Shown: positions 17,365 to 25,795, counted from the first letter of the stretch. The stretch: 42,881 bases of DNA from Ignavibacteria bacterium (GCA_947491315.1 CANLII010000020.1:1-42881); one strand, 5' to 3'. Made by a program: numbers and translations. The notes: generated by a model from the sequence alone, not told the origin.

Positions 17365-18327
17365 TCAGAAGGAAATCCCGACGCTGGAGCGAAGACCGAT
17401 GAATATGGTATTCCATTCATGGTTTTTTAGGATGGAATTCAGAGGCATAAGCACATATCCCTCAAAACCGAGATGTAGTGGTCCGAAGCCGAATTCCCAG
17501 CCGAGTCCTGTCTCGATTGACATCCGAATGCGCTCAATTTCCTGCATGAATGATCGCTTTTGAAGGGTGAGTATATTCGATCCGCTTGGATATCGGATCT
17601 CATCTCGACCCTGCATGATGATAGATTGATGAGTGAGATTGGATTCAAGCACATAATTGAGATTCATTCCGCCGAAAAGCGAGTAGAATGAATAGGATTG
17701 TTGTCCAAGAAGATCGAGTGATGCACCATAGAATGGTAATTCGAATGACACATGACTCATCAATTCGGTTTCATCAAGACTAATTGCATGTAATTCATGT
17801 AATGGAGCAAGTGAGTTCTGAAGATTGAGATAGGATTTCGAATTGTCCTCGGCGAAGAGCATACTATTGACAAATCGAATGCCGAGTCCTATGCGTAGAA
17901 GCATACCCAATTCAGGAATGGAAAATCTTGTTCGTAGATATTGCGTGGAATATTCTTGTTCGATGAAATCTTCATCATTTTCCTCTGAGGAAAAAGGTAG
18001 AAGAGGAATGCGGTCGTCAATGGAATAGCCAGTGTTTTTGTTGAATGTAAGTCCGGACATTCCGAAAACATCACCAGAAATATTTGAGTGTTGATGAAAT
18101 ATGCCATCAAGAAATATCAAGCCATCCGAACCGGATAATTCTATCGAACGAAATGTTCCGACTCTTGGGAACCAACCCGCTGACATATTCACGATATCTG
18201 ATTCCACCATGAAGGAATCAGGAGAGAGCGATTCCAAATCCAGCTTTGGGATTCTTCTTGGCACGGAATCAGATTCGGAAGCATGCATCAAGAATGTGGA
18301 ACAGAGCAGTAGAAGTAGATATCTCAT
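17365..18327 (-). CDS. Predicted outer-membrane beta-barrel protein of unknown function
   Basis: 320 residues from ATG 18327, which overlaps the previous stop as ATGA and starts a signal peptide (MRYLLLLLCSTFLMHASES). The rest alternates hydrophobic and polar residues with Gly/aromatic turns (LRIGLGIRF, FGFGPLHLGFEGYVLM) and ends in VGISF, a C-terminal Phe typical of barrel insertion. The region DGIFHQHSNISGDVFGMSG follows an early SRSIELSG-like strand. No family was recognised. It is the last gene of a three-gene coupled unit with the sorting-tail protein and the VWA-OmpA lipoprotein, which suggests a shared envelope job. Confidence 0.75.
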   Translation of the reverse strand: MRYLLLLLCSTFLMHASESDSVPRRIPKLDLESLSPDSFMVESDIVNMSAGWFPRVGTFRSIELSGSDGLIFLDGIFHQHSNISGDVFGMSGLTFNKNTGYSIDDRIPLLPFSSEENDEDFIEQEYSTQYLRTRFSIPELGMLLRIGLGIRFVNSMLFAEDNSKSYLNLQNSLAPLHELHAISLDETELMSHVSFELPFYGASLDLLGQQSYSFYSLFGGMNLNYVLESNLTHQSIIMQGRDEIRYPSGSNILTLQKRSFMQEIERIRMSIETGLGWEFGFGPLHLGFEGYVLMPLNSILKNHEWNTIFIGLRSSVGISF

Positions 18328-18983
18328 GGCGACACATTCCATAATCTATGAAAGATGCCCTGCCCGGTGATAAGTCTCATGCCATATACACCCGGATGAT
18401 AGGTATATGTATTCGGGATGAATTGAAAATCATGCATTCCTCGGTCTTGCATCATGGAGAATTCTTCGATGATTCGACCATCCAAAGTGATGATTGCGAT
18501 GCTGACAATACCGGGTGTATCAATCACATAAGACCAAGTGGTCACATCTCCTCGCATAACGGGATTCGGAATATTGTCCGATAATACACTGAATCGCACA
18601 TAGGGAAGCGGTGTATTCGATGATGAAATCCGAATCATGATGGATGTGTCAATTGTAATCGAATCTTCCTTCATTCCTTTGATATGAGCCAAGGTCATGC
18701 TATCAGAACCTGCCAGCGCCAAGCCATGAATGGTGAGCATCCCGTTTCCATTTCCTTGCCAAATCATGCTGTCCGCCGTGAGGCGCTGAAAGACTTGTAT
18801 ATCACCACCAATGCTAATGGAATCTATATAGAACACTGATGAATTTGAGAGTTTCAATGTATAATTTGCTGAGTCTTTTGTGATTTCGACAATGGATATA
18901 CTTCCTCTTTCCCCGACGGAGATTGGATTCTGTGCATGGATGATGCCATGCATGAAAAGAAATGCAATAAATAGGACAATCAT
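18324..18983 (-). CDS. Small secreted protein with a T9SS-sorting-like C-terminal domain
   Basis: 219 residues. A short signal peptide (MIVLFIAFLFMHGIIHAQ) precedes an all-beta region of ~110 residues (ITKDSANYTLKLSNSSVFYIDSISIGG), similar in style to Ig-like HYDIN repeats. The C-terminal ~90 residues (DNIPNPVMRGDVTTWSY, IVSIAIITLDGRIIEE, GVYGMRLITGQG) follow the T9SS type A sorting pattern NPV...V.I.I.D..G......G.Y.. . It overlaps both neighbours by 4 nt (ATGA), so the three proteins are made together. Surface exposure via T9SS is inferred; no function is assigned. Confidence 0.78.
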   Translation of the reverse strand: MIVLFIAFLFMHGIIHAQNPISVGERGSISIVEITKDSANYTLKLSNSSVFYIDSISIGGDIQVFQRLTADSMIWQGNGNGMLTIHGLALAGSDSMTLAHIKGMKEDSITIDTSIMIRISSSNTPLPYVRFSVLSDNIPNPVMRGDVTTWSYVIDTPGIVSIAIITLDGRIIEEFSMMQDRGMHDFQFIPNTYTYHPGVYGMRLITGQGIFHRLWNVSP

Positions 18984-20542
18984 TTTTGTTTGATGATGAA
19001 TTCTGTGCGACGATTTTTCTTTCGAGATTCTTCCGAATCATTTGGAACAAGCGGCATGTTTTTTCCCTTGCCCGTTATGATGAGTCTGGACTGTTTGATA
19101 CCTTTGGCGATCAATGCGCCAGCTACTGACTGCGCGCGCGAAAGTGATAATTGTGCATTGTCTTCTTCTTTGCCGATATCATCGGTATGACCTCGTATTT
19201 CAAGAGTGATATTGGGAGAAGATTTGAGTGAATAAAACACATCTTGCAAGACTTGATTCGCCGAGGCCGGAATGGCTGAACTACCCTTTTCGAATTCTAT
19301 CAATGCTGAATGCATGGTTCCTATTGCATCCCATGCATGAAGAATAGACTTGTCATATGAACCTCGGAATGCAGACACAAGATCCTTCCGCAGTGAGACG
19401 ATGCCGAAAACGCGATGAATATCTGCCGAAATCGGTGGGGCATAACTGATCACATAATGATTCTTCATGCTTTTGACGATATCTGCCAATACAAATGGAA
19501 ATTCTTTTGTGGAATAGATGCGATATAATTTTCCGCCCGTGGATTCAGCCAGCGCTCGCAGTGGTTCTTCATCGGTGATGCCATAAGCAATCGTATGAAT
19601 ATTCACGCCATGAGTTCTGGCATATCGAATAACCGAGTCTTGATCGGCTTTTGAGGAATTGTCGCCGCCATCTGAAAAAACAATCATCACTCTGCGTGTA
19701 TTGGAAATCTTTTGCAATTCCTCAATTCCCGCAATCGCCCCATCATAGATTGCTGTTCCACCGCCATATCCTTGTTCAACAATGGTGTCAGCATTGAATG
19801 TGACGCGAATCGGTATGGCGGATTCACCTCGCAAGCCATCAATGTTGAGCTGAGAAGTATAGGTTTCATAATCACTAGTGAGCGGGATTTCTCGGTGGAT
19901 TTTTGAGGTGAATTTGATTACGGAAATTGCATCTTCATCGGTGAGCATGTCCATCGTATTACGAACAGCTTCTTGTAATTTTCTTGCCCGCATTTCGCCC
20001 ATCGATGGTGAATGATCGAGTACCATCGATATCGCAATGGGTTTCCGGGAATCCTCATTGATCTCGCGTATTGAATATCGTGAAAGACCAATTTGACCAG
20101 GATTTGCTCCGCACGAATCAATGAGTAATCTCCAGATTGAATCTTTTCCTGTGATTACTTTTTTCCTGTCAGGACCCGCCAGACCACGCACAAAGAAACC
20201 TCTTTCATCTTTGACGCCAATTTTCAGGATGATGCTGTCCGGATAATTGCGATCATCAATGCCAAGAAGTGAAGTGGAAATTGCAGAGGCCGGTAATGTG
20301 CTGATGCTATCGGAAAATGATGCATTTACTTCCAGTTTTTGTAGGATGGAGTCATATGCAAGTGCTTTCAATTCGGAATAAGGGACCATTCTCAATACTG
20401 AATCCACAGGTTTTTCCGATGTCTGATAGATCGGTTTATATCCTGCGGGTGGCTTCAAATCCTCTATCTGCTTGATCAGCATATGAGGACATCCCGTGAG
20501 AGGAAGTAGTAAAAACAATATGAGGATGATTCGTGGATTCAT
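18980..20542 (-). CDS. Lipoprotein with VWA domain and C-terminal OmpA-like peptidoglycan-binding domain
   Basis: 520 residues. The lipobox LLPLTGC puts the lipidated Cys at 18. A beta region (about 70-165) leads to a von Willebrand A domain (about 168-350) with an intact metal-ion-dependent adhesion site: D176-x-S178-x-S180 (DHSPS), GGGTAIYDG and FSDGGDN. About 400-520 form an OmpA-like domain (ITLEIRGHTDDIG, LSLSRAQSVAGAL, GKGKNMPLVPND, NRRTEFII) that normally grips peptidoglycan. Thus a membrane-anchored adhesion module is tied to the cell wall. It heads a unit with two further envelope genes. A TATATTTG box lies 4 nt before the ATG, predicting a nearly leaderless mRNA. Confidence 0.88.
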   Translation of the reverse strand: MNPRIILILFLLLPLTGCPHMLIKQIEDLKPPAGYKPIYQTSEKPVDSVLRMVPYSELKALAYDSILQKLEVNASFSDSISTLPASAISTSLLGIDDRNYPDSIILKIGVKDERGFFVRGLAGPDRKKVITGKDSIWRLLIDSCGANPGQIGLSRYSIREINEDSRKPIAISMVLDHSPSMGEMRARKLQEAVRNTMDMLTDEDAISVIKFTSKIHREIPLTSDYETYTSQLNIDGLRGESAIPIRVTFNADTIVEQGYGGGTAIYDGAIAGIEELQKISNTRRVMIVFSDGGDNSSKADQDSVIRYARTHGVNIHTIAYGITDEEPLRALAESTGGKLYRIYSTKEFPFVLADIVKSMKNHYVISYAPPISADIHRVFGIVSLRKDLVSAFRGSYDKSILHAWDAIGTMHSALIEFEKGSSAIPASANQVLQDVFYSLKSSPNITLEIRGHTDDIGKEEDNAQLSLSRAQSVAGALIAKGIKQSRLIITGKGKNMPLVPNDSEESRKKNRRTEFIIKQK

Positions 20543-20546
20543 TTGG

Positions 20547-20554
20547 CAAATATA
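20547..20554 (-). promoter_or_regulatory. -7 box TATATTTG of the VWA-OmpA operon, predicted leaderless
   Basis: On the minus strand TATATTTG (20554-20547) is followed by CCAA and then ATG, the same 4-nt spacing as at metH. The start of transcription would coincide with the start codon. No -33 TTG at the usual distance. It lies in the 99-bp divergent region shared with purD, for which I found no clear box. Confidence 0.5.
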
Positions 20555-20641
20555 ATGGTTCGAAATGTGAGAAGTTTCAGCATCTTTACTAAGTTCACAT
20601 TTTGTAAATTGTATTCGGTCACACTAACAGAAAATAATCTC

Positions 20642-21934
20642 ATGAATATATTATTGATTGGCTCCGGGGGCAGAGAGCATGCATTAGCTTATGGGCTTCA
20701 TGCATCACCATCAATAAATAAGCTCTTTGCATTTCCCGGAAATCCCGGAATGCGCGGAATTGCCACCATTGTGGATTCATTGTCTCTGAATGATAGTGCC
20801 ACGATCACTGCATTTTGTCATCACAATGCTATAGATCTGGTTATTGTTGGACCCGAAGCACCACTTGTCAAGGGTCTGGCTGATGATGTACGCAAGAATG
20901 GCATAGCAGTGTTTGGTCCTTCGGCAAAGGCCGCGAGAATTGAATCTTCCAAGGGATTTTCCAAAGATCTCATGAAGAAATATGGTATTCCGACTGCCGG
21001 CTATGAGCGATTCACGGAGGAGCAATCCCATGAAGCGCATGCATATGTGAATGACAGAGCATTACCGATTGTTATCAAGGCGGATGGACTTGCCGCTGGA
21101 AAAGGCGTGATCATAGCCGAAACGCATCATGAAGCACATGAAGCGATTGATGAGATATTTTCGGGTCTATTTGCTGAGGCAGGTTCCAGCATCGTGATTG
21201 AAGATTTCTTAAAAGGTGAAGAGGCATCTGTCTTTGCGATCACAGATGGTAATAATGCTGTGTTGCTTGCACCTGCTCAGGATCATAAGCGCGCAAAAGA
21301 CGGGGACTTGGGTAAGAATACCGGTGGGATGGGAGCTTATGCGCCTGCCCCGCTCGTAACCGAAGTCGTGATGCAAAGGGTTCAAGATGAAATCGTGGAG
21401 CCAATGCTGAAGGCAATGCGCGAAGAGGGGTATCCTTTTGTGGGTTGTTTATTTGTCGGACTCATGATTGAAGATGAAAAACCATCAGTCGTAGAATTTA
21501 ACTGCAGATTCGGAGACCCAGAAACGCAGGCGGTTTTGAGTGTATTTCAGGGTGATCTTGCCAGACTACTCAATTCAGCGGCCATTGGTGCAATAGACGC
21601 AAGTGCCATGGAATCAAGAGCAAAAGGATTTGCTTGCAATGTGGTGATGGCTTCAGGCGGATATCCGGATGCATATGAGATAGGATATCCCATCAATGGG
21701 CTAGGAAAAGTCTCGGAAATTCAACATGTCCGAGTGTTTCATGCCGGAACAAAAGCATTGTCCGATGACTCAATTGTGACCGCAGGCGGTAGAGTGTTGG
21801 GTATATGTGGACTCGGTGAAACGCTTTCCGAAGCAATCGATAATGCATATAATGGACTTATTGACATACATTATCCTCACAGATATTATCGAACCGATAT
21901 TGGAAAGAAAGGATTGAATGTAACAAATCCTTGA
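20642..21934 (+). CDS. purD: Phosphoribosylamine--glycine ligase PurD
   Basis: 430 residues from ATG 20642; the frame extends upstream but the family N-terminus (MNILLIGSGGREHALA) begins here. ATP-grasp signatures are complete: FAFPGNPGMRGIA, IVGPEAPLVKGLADD, PIVIKADGLAAGKGVIIA, DHKRAKDGDLGKNTGGMGAY and EFNCRFGDPETQAVL. It catalyses the second step of purine synthesis (5-phosphoribosylamine + glycine + ATP to GAR) in the cytoplasm. The length is standard. The stop codon overlaps the TTG of the promoter of the next gene, so the sigma factor gene probably has its own start while also lying in line with purD. Confidence 0.97.
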   Translation: MNILLIGSGGREHALAYGLHASPSINKLFAFPGNPGMRGIATIVDSLSLNDSATITAFCHHNAIDLVIVGPEAPLVKGLADDVRKNGIAVFGPSAKAARIESSKGFSKDLMKKYGIPTAGYERFTEEQSHEAHAYVNDRALPIVIKADGLAAGKGVIIAETHHEAHEAIDEIFSGLFAEAGSSIVIEDFLKGEEASVFAITDGNNAVLLAPAQDHKRAKDGDLGKNTGGMGAYAPAPLVTEVVMQRVQDEIVEPMLKAMREEGYPFVGCLFVGLMIEDEKPSVVEFNCRFGDPETQAVLSVFQGDLARLLNSAAIGAIDASAMESRAKGFACNVVMASGGYPDAYEIGYPINGLGKVSEIQHVRVFHAGTKALSDDSIVTAGGRVLGICGLGETLSEAIDNAYNGLIDIHYPHRYYRTDIGKKGLNVTNP

Positions 21935-21960
21935 TATTTCACTCTTTACAATTGTCTTTG
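21931..21960 (+). promoter_or_regulatory. Promoter of the ECF sigma gene (TTG-N19-TGTCTTTG)
   Basis: TTG (21931-21933, overlapping the purD stop), 19 nt and TGTCTTTG (21953-21960), followed by CAAAG. One mismatch to TAnnTTTG but ideal spacing. The transcript would start near 21966, 9 nt before ATG 21975. It looks like a housekeeping promoter; I could not identify an ECF-type autoregulatory motif. Confidence 0.45.
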
Positions 21961-21974
21961 CAAAGTTTTTACGG

Positions 21975-22592
21975 ATGCTCAAAATGAACGGGGACAGATC
22001 ATTTCATAGGTCCCGTGCTTCTGCATCCACCGAGCTTACGGAATGTACGGATTTACAACTGTACACCATGCTCAGTGGGGGTGGAGATCGTGCACATAAA
22101 GCTTTGAGTATGTTATATAAAAGACATTCACCTCGGATCTATTCCTATTGTCGGAAAATACTCGGTGATATTCAGGCTACAGATGATATTTTTCAAGAGA
22201 CATTCGTACGATTTTACGAAATGGGTGTTTCAGGAAAGGAAATACAAAATGTGCAGGGATATTTGCTGAAGATCTCGCGCAATTTGAGTTTGAATGAAAA
22301 GGCAAAGAAATATAATAAGAGCACAATCACGATTGAAAACTTTGAGTTTCCATCATTGGACACTCCATATGAGCAGAAAGAATTATCACGATTGATTTCC
22401 ACGGCTCTTGAAATGCTTCCCGAGGATTATCGAGAGGTATTGATGCTTCGTGAGATGTATGGCTACAGTTATAATGAGATTGCGGAAATCGTTGAGACAT
22501 CCATGCCGATTGTTCGCACGCGCATTTATCGAGCAAAGCAGAAGATTCGAGTGATTCTTCAGCCATTTATAGATGATTTATACAAACATTGA
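21975..22592 (+). CDS. ECF-family RNA polymerase sigma factor
   Basis: 205 residues (ATG 21984 would give 202). The region 2 helix is visible as LYKRHSPRIYSYCRKILGDIQATDDIFQETFVRFYE, with the DDIFQETF core-binding motif, and region 4 as LEMLPEDYREVLMLREMYGYSYNEIAEI...RTRIYRAKQKIR, the -35-binding helix-turn-helix. There is no region 1.1 or 3, as expected for group 4 sigma factors. These redirect RNA polymerase to envelope- or stress-response promoters. The stop lies 10 bp before an anti-sigma-like gene, the standard pairing. The target promoter and signal are unknown. Confidence 0.94.
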   Translation: MLKMNGDRSFHRSRASASTELTECTDLQLYTMLSGGGDRAHKALSMLYKRHSPRIYSYCRKILGDIQATDDIFQETFVRFYEMGVSGKEIQNVQGYLLKISRNLSLNEKAKKYNKSTITIENFEFPSLDTPYEQKELSRLISTALEMLPEDYREVLMLREMYGYSYNEIAEIVETSMPIVRTRIYRAKQKIRVILQPFIDDLYKH

Positions 22593-22602
22593 TTAAAATA
22601 CC

Positions 22603-23793
22603 ATGAGTCAGGAATTTTCACAATTCAGTCCTTCGGAAATGATCACATTGTATATGGATGGGGAATTACCCGATGCATTACAACCATCACTTTTTGCCAT
22701 GTTATCCCAGCAGTCGGAATTGCGTCAGGAAATGCAGGATCATTTCACGGTTCGCAGACATATGGACACCAATCTGATTGCTCCTCCTCTTGCATTGGAG
22801 GAATCAATCATGAGAAGAGTTGGCGCTATAACCGTTGGTGCTTCATTGAATAGTCCTCTATCGACCGGTATTGTGGCCTCAGCAACTGCATGGATTGGAA
22901 AAGTCGTACAGCCGCTCATGTTTGTTTTGCTCGGCGCGACGCTTTCAGGAATGTACTTTGCATTCAATACTGATAAGTCCGAGCAAATTGTTCAAATGAT
23001 GAAACAAGAGAATGCCCCCATTCAACAAATCATGCAAAGTCCGGTGGTCAATGCTGCGAATAATGCGCAAATAGTGAATATGCCTTCAAAGCGCATTGGA
23101 TCTGCTATGTCGGTTACCAAAAACATGAATGCTGCAAGCATGATTGAAGATGATAATCAAATCAACAATTCCAATGCTGAAGGAAAGCTGACATCGGAAA
23201 TTGCACAACAAATATTTACTCCTTCACCAGCTGATGTGATTGTGCCGAATAATACTCAGCAAATCGATATTCCGAAAAAGGAATTGCAAGCAATCATTCA
23301 TTCAGAAGAAACTTCTCCCTTTTCACTCACCCTTCGTGGATTTACGACACATTCATTCGTGGATCAAAAAGTCACACCGAACTTTAATCCATTCATCAAT
23401 AATGTGTCTGCCGGCTTCCAATATGATCTTTCAAAAGAAGATGCTGTTTTTGTTGAAGTTGGTCAGGAATCCATTGTCCAACGATTCACCGGAATTGAAA
23501 ATAATTATACGATACAATATGATCAAACGTATCATGCGCCATGGGCAATGATTGGTTGGCAACATCGCTTTGATGCTGGCAATGCTTTCAAACCACTCAT
23601 CAGAGTTGGTGGCGGGGCAATGGAAACAGGTCCTATGGCACGCATGACAATTGGAGTGGAATATGATCTTACGCGTCATATCACCTTGATTGGTGGGATT
23701 GAAGGCATGAGTACATTCTACTCATACAAAGGTCAGGTGTTCAGCACACAAAAAGCAGGAATCACCTATGGCACGCGAATCACGCTTCGATAA
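22603..23793 (+). CDS. Anti-sigma-like protein: cytoplasmic domain, one membrane helix, linker and predicted barrel domain
   Basis: 396 residues. About 10-75 (EMITLYMDGELP, LFAMLSQQSELRQEMQDHF) look like the helical anti-sigma domains found beside ECF factors; no zinc-finger HxxxCxxC is present. One hydrophobic helix at about 102-121 (VVQPLMFVLLGATLSGMYFAF) is followed by a ~117-residue Asn/Gln/Ala-rich linker. About 239-396 are all-beta with barrel-like strands (FSLTLRGFTTHSF, NVSAGFQYDLS, KPLIRVGGGAM, ARMTIGVEYDL, AGITYGTRITLR). The layout suggests that a sigma-binding domain in the cytoplasm is joined, through an inner-membrane helix and a periplasmic linker, to an outer-membrane or periplasmic sensor. 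The N-terminal role is inferred from position and pattern. Confidence 0.8.
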   Translation: MSQEFSQFSPSEMITLYMDGELPDALQPSLFAMLSQQSELRQEMQDHFTVRRHMDTNLIAPPLALEESIMRRVGAITVGASLNSPLSTGIVASATAWIGKVVQPLMFVLLGATLSGMYFAFNTDKSEQIVQMMKQENAPIQQIMQSPVVNAANNAQIVNMPSKRIGSAMSVTKNMNAASMIEDDNQINNSNAEGKLTSEIAQQIFTPSPADVIVPNNTQQIDIPKKELQAIIHSEETSPFSLTLRGFTTHSFVDQKVTPNFNPFINNVSAGFQYDLSKEDAVFVEVGQESIVQRFTGIENNYTIQYDQTYHAPWAMIGWQHRFDAGNAFKPLIRVGGGAMETGPMARMTIGVEYDLTRHITLIGGIEGMSTFYSYKGQVFSTQKAGITYGTRITLR

Positions 23794-24910
23794 TAGTCAC
23801 ATAACTATTCTTGGCTTCGCTTGTATTATCATGTTCATGATGTTCACAATCTCTTCATGCACTCCCGTGAATGAAGTTCCAGTAGATCGAACAGGCACGG
23901 TGATTGATTCCATTACCACTGATTCTTTGTATCGAAGACATCTAATACTCAATCCAATGGTATTGGCATTCGAAACCGAGTTTCCATCCAATGAAATTGT
24001 TAAGAATATAGATATTGAAAATTCATCGGATACTCTCACTATACCAATCAAATCCATCAAACTAAAACATGGAAATAAGGGATTTTCATTGTTTTCCGAT
24101 AGTATGCAATTTGTTTTACCGCACAAAGGAATTTTGGGGAATAGTAAGTCCATTCCGATCCGATTCAATGCCCCATATGAAGGGAGATTTCATGATACGC
24201 TTGTAATCAATGATTGGAAAAACTTTTTCATTCCGCTCACTGCAATCGTTAATAGCGGTACAGTGGTTTGGATTGAAGATATCGACTTCGGAAGCATTCC
24301 ATTTGGAGAAGTGAGAGATACAATCATTCGCATCCATAATTATGGCAATGAAACAGCCGTGATTAGTAATCTCACACTCAAGGGTGATGATCCATCTGCA
24401 TTCGAATTAGTACAACAAGTCAATCAATCAATCACATTGAAACCTGGAAATAGTTTCGGCATTAAAATTAGAAGCAATTCCGATACGCAGAATGAGGAAG
24501 TGCAAGCAAGACTTGAGGCCGACATTTCCTATTCCGGAAAAGGTAATGTAAAAAGAACTGCAATCTGCAAAGCAAATGTCTATGTGAAGAGTGGTATTTA
24601 TGTGACCGATATTTCAATGCATCATGCAAAGTTGGGAGTGGTCAATGAAGCGTGGTGTACGATAGTGAATAATACATCAAAAGCATGTACCATTAGTGCA
24701 CTATTACCATATGCTGATAATCTTACTTGTAATGTGCTGATATCGGGGAATGTTCAAGGGGTAAACTTGGAAGCAGGGAAGAAATTAGCACCATTTAGAA
24801 TGAGAATTACTCCAAAAGTAAATGGACTATTTGCGATTACAATCCCATTTGTGATCATTGGCGATTCTGTGATTGATACTGTTTGCAACATCAATGGAAG
24901 GGCAGATTGA
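23768..24910 (+). CDS. Lipoprotein with three HYDIN/choice-of-anchor-D-type Ig-like repeats
   Basis: 380 residues. The start overlaps the previous gene by 26 nt and gives a lipoprotein signal with the lipobox FTISSC (Cys31). Three Ig-like repeats follow: about 50-150 (LNPMVLAFETEFPSNEIVKNIDIENSSDT), 165-270 (IDFGSIPFGEVRDTIIRIHNYGNETAVISNL) and 275-380 (ISMHHAKLGVVNEAWCTIVNNTSKACTIS), with the V-F-G-S/T-R...NxG pattern of this superfamily. These domains are structural and often mediate binding. Its place behind an ECF sigma and anti-sigma-like gene suggests a role in the same response, as sensor, regulator or product. No catalytic residues seen. Confidence 0.75.
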   Translation: MARESRFDNSHITILGFACIIMFMMFTISSCTPVNEVPVDRTGTVIDSITTDSLYRRHLILNPMVLAFETEFPSNEIVKNIDIENSSDTLTIPIKSIKLKHGNKGFSLFSDSMQFVLPHKGILGNSKSIPIRFNAPYEGRFHDTLVINDWKNFFIPLTAIVNSGTVVWIEDIDFGSIPFGEVRDTIIRIHNYGNETAVISNLTLKGDDPSAFELVQQVNQSITLKPGNSFGIKIRSNSDTQNEEVQARLEADISYSGKGNVKRTAICKANVYVKSGIYVTDISMHHAKLGVVNEAWCTIVNNTSKACTISALLPYADNLTCNVLISGNVQGVNLEAGKKLAPFRMRITPKVNGLFAITIPFVIIGDSVIDTVCNINGRAD

Positions 24911-24952
24911 CCCGAATAATCCGTAATTTTCCGCATCATTACGGAGCATAGG

Positions 24953-25585
24953 ATGTCAAAGATCATCATTGAAGATTGGTCACTCATACCATTTCGTGAG
25001 GCATGGGCAAAACAGGAAGAATATGTGCGTGATATACAAAAAGGAAATAGACAAAGCACTTTGATATTTTGTGAGCATCCGGCTGTACTCACCATCGGTA
25101 GGGAAGGTGGAGAACATAATGTGTCAGTGAGTCACGATGTGCTTTCCGCCATGAATATCGAGACGATTCCCATCAATCGCGGTGGAGATATCACAGCTCA
25201 TAATCCCGGACAACTCATCGGCTATCCGCTATTTCATCTATCGCAATTCAAAGAAGATCTACATTGGTTTTTGAGAGGAATTGAAGAGATAATCATACAA
25301 GTGCTTGCAGAATATGGAATTGAGTCCGGAAGGGTCGAAGGAAAAACAGGAGTATGGATCGAAGGAGAAAGAAAAATCTGTGCGATTGGACTTCATTGCT
25401 CACGCTGGATCACTTCACATGGCTTTGCTTTGAATGTCAATAATGATCTCTCAATCTTCAATATGATCATACCATGCGGAATTCCTGATAAATCAGTGAC
25501 TTGCATGTCTAATGAACTAGGAAAAACCATTGACATGGATGAATTGAAAGAAAAATGCCGTAAAGGATTTATTTCTATGTTTTGA
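24953..25585 (+). CDS. lipB: Octanoyltransferase LipB
   Basis: 210 residues. It moves octanoate from acyl carrier protein to the lipoyl domains of the pyruvate and 2-oxoglutarate dehydrogenase and glycine cleavage complexes, the first step of lipoate synthesis in the cytoplasm. The family motifs are complete: FCEHPAVLTIGREG, RGGDITAHNPGQLIGYP, KTGVWI, KICAIGLHCSRWITSHGFALNVN (Lys of the active site) and MIIPCGIPDKSVTCM, where the Cys of PCGI is the acyl-carrying nucleophile. Length is typical. It follows the HYDIN-type lipoprotein by 42 bp, so it may be read through from the sigma locus, but it is a housekeeping gene. The tRNA gene follows. Confidence 0.96.
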   Translation: MSKIIIEDWSLIPFREAWAKQEEYVRDIQKGNRQSTLIFCEHPAVLTIGREGGEHNVSVSHDVLSAMNIETIPINRGGDITAHNPGQLIGYPLFHLSQFKEDLHWFLRGIEEIIIQVLAEYGIESGRVEGKTGVWIEGERKICAIGLHCSRWITSHGFALNVNNDLSIFNMIIPCGIPDKSVTCMSNELGKTIDMDELKEKCRKGFISMF

Positions 25586-25646
25586 AAAAAGTGTTTGCAT
25601 GATATGGGGATAACATATAGTTTTGTGTCCCGTTCAAGAACGGATT

Positions 25647-25718
25647 GCGGGAATAGCTCAGTGGTAGAGCGCAACCTTGCCAAGGTTGATGTCGCGAGTT
25701 CGACCCTCGTTTCCCGCT
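25647..25718 (+). tRNA. tRNA-Gly (GCC)
   Basis: 72 nt without an encoded CCA. The acceptor arm GCGGGAA (25647-25653) pairs with TTCCCGC (25711-25717), with U as discriminator. The D arm begins AGCTCAGTGGTAGAGC, the anticodon arm is CAACC-TTGCCAA-GGTTG with anticodon GCC, and the T arm holds the GTTCGAC loop. The cloverleaf is complete. Two downstream hairpins (25720-25735 and 25755-25795) are candidates for termination. It lies in the gap between lipB and a damaged SRPBCC gene. Confidence 0.96.
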
Positions 25719-25719
25719 C

Positions 25720-25735
25720 AACGGCGCAAGCCGTT
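25720..25735 (+). terminator. Hairpin directly after the tRNA gene
   Basis: A perfect 6-bp stem, AACGGC and GCCGTT, closes a GCAA tetraloop 1 nt after the tRNA. It is followed by ACTTCCTCTTT, a weak T-tract. It may be a terminator or a 3'-processing signal. Confidence 0.5.
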
Positions 25736-25754
25736 ACTTCCTCTTTATGCTGCA

Positions 25755-25795
25755 TGCCTTGTCATCACTTCCCCCCGATGATGAGGCATTTTTTT
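25755..25795 (+). terminator. Rho-independent terminator downstream of tRNA-Gly
   Basis: TGCC and TCATCA (25755-25758, 25762-25767) pair with TGATGA and GGCA (25779-25788) around a C-rich loop, with a small TTG bulge, and are followed by TTTTTTT. The T-run is the clearest terminator mark here. Its 3' stem contains the ATG (25781) of a chance frame and so makes that start unlikely. Confidence 0.7.
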
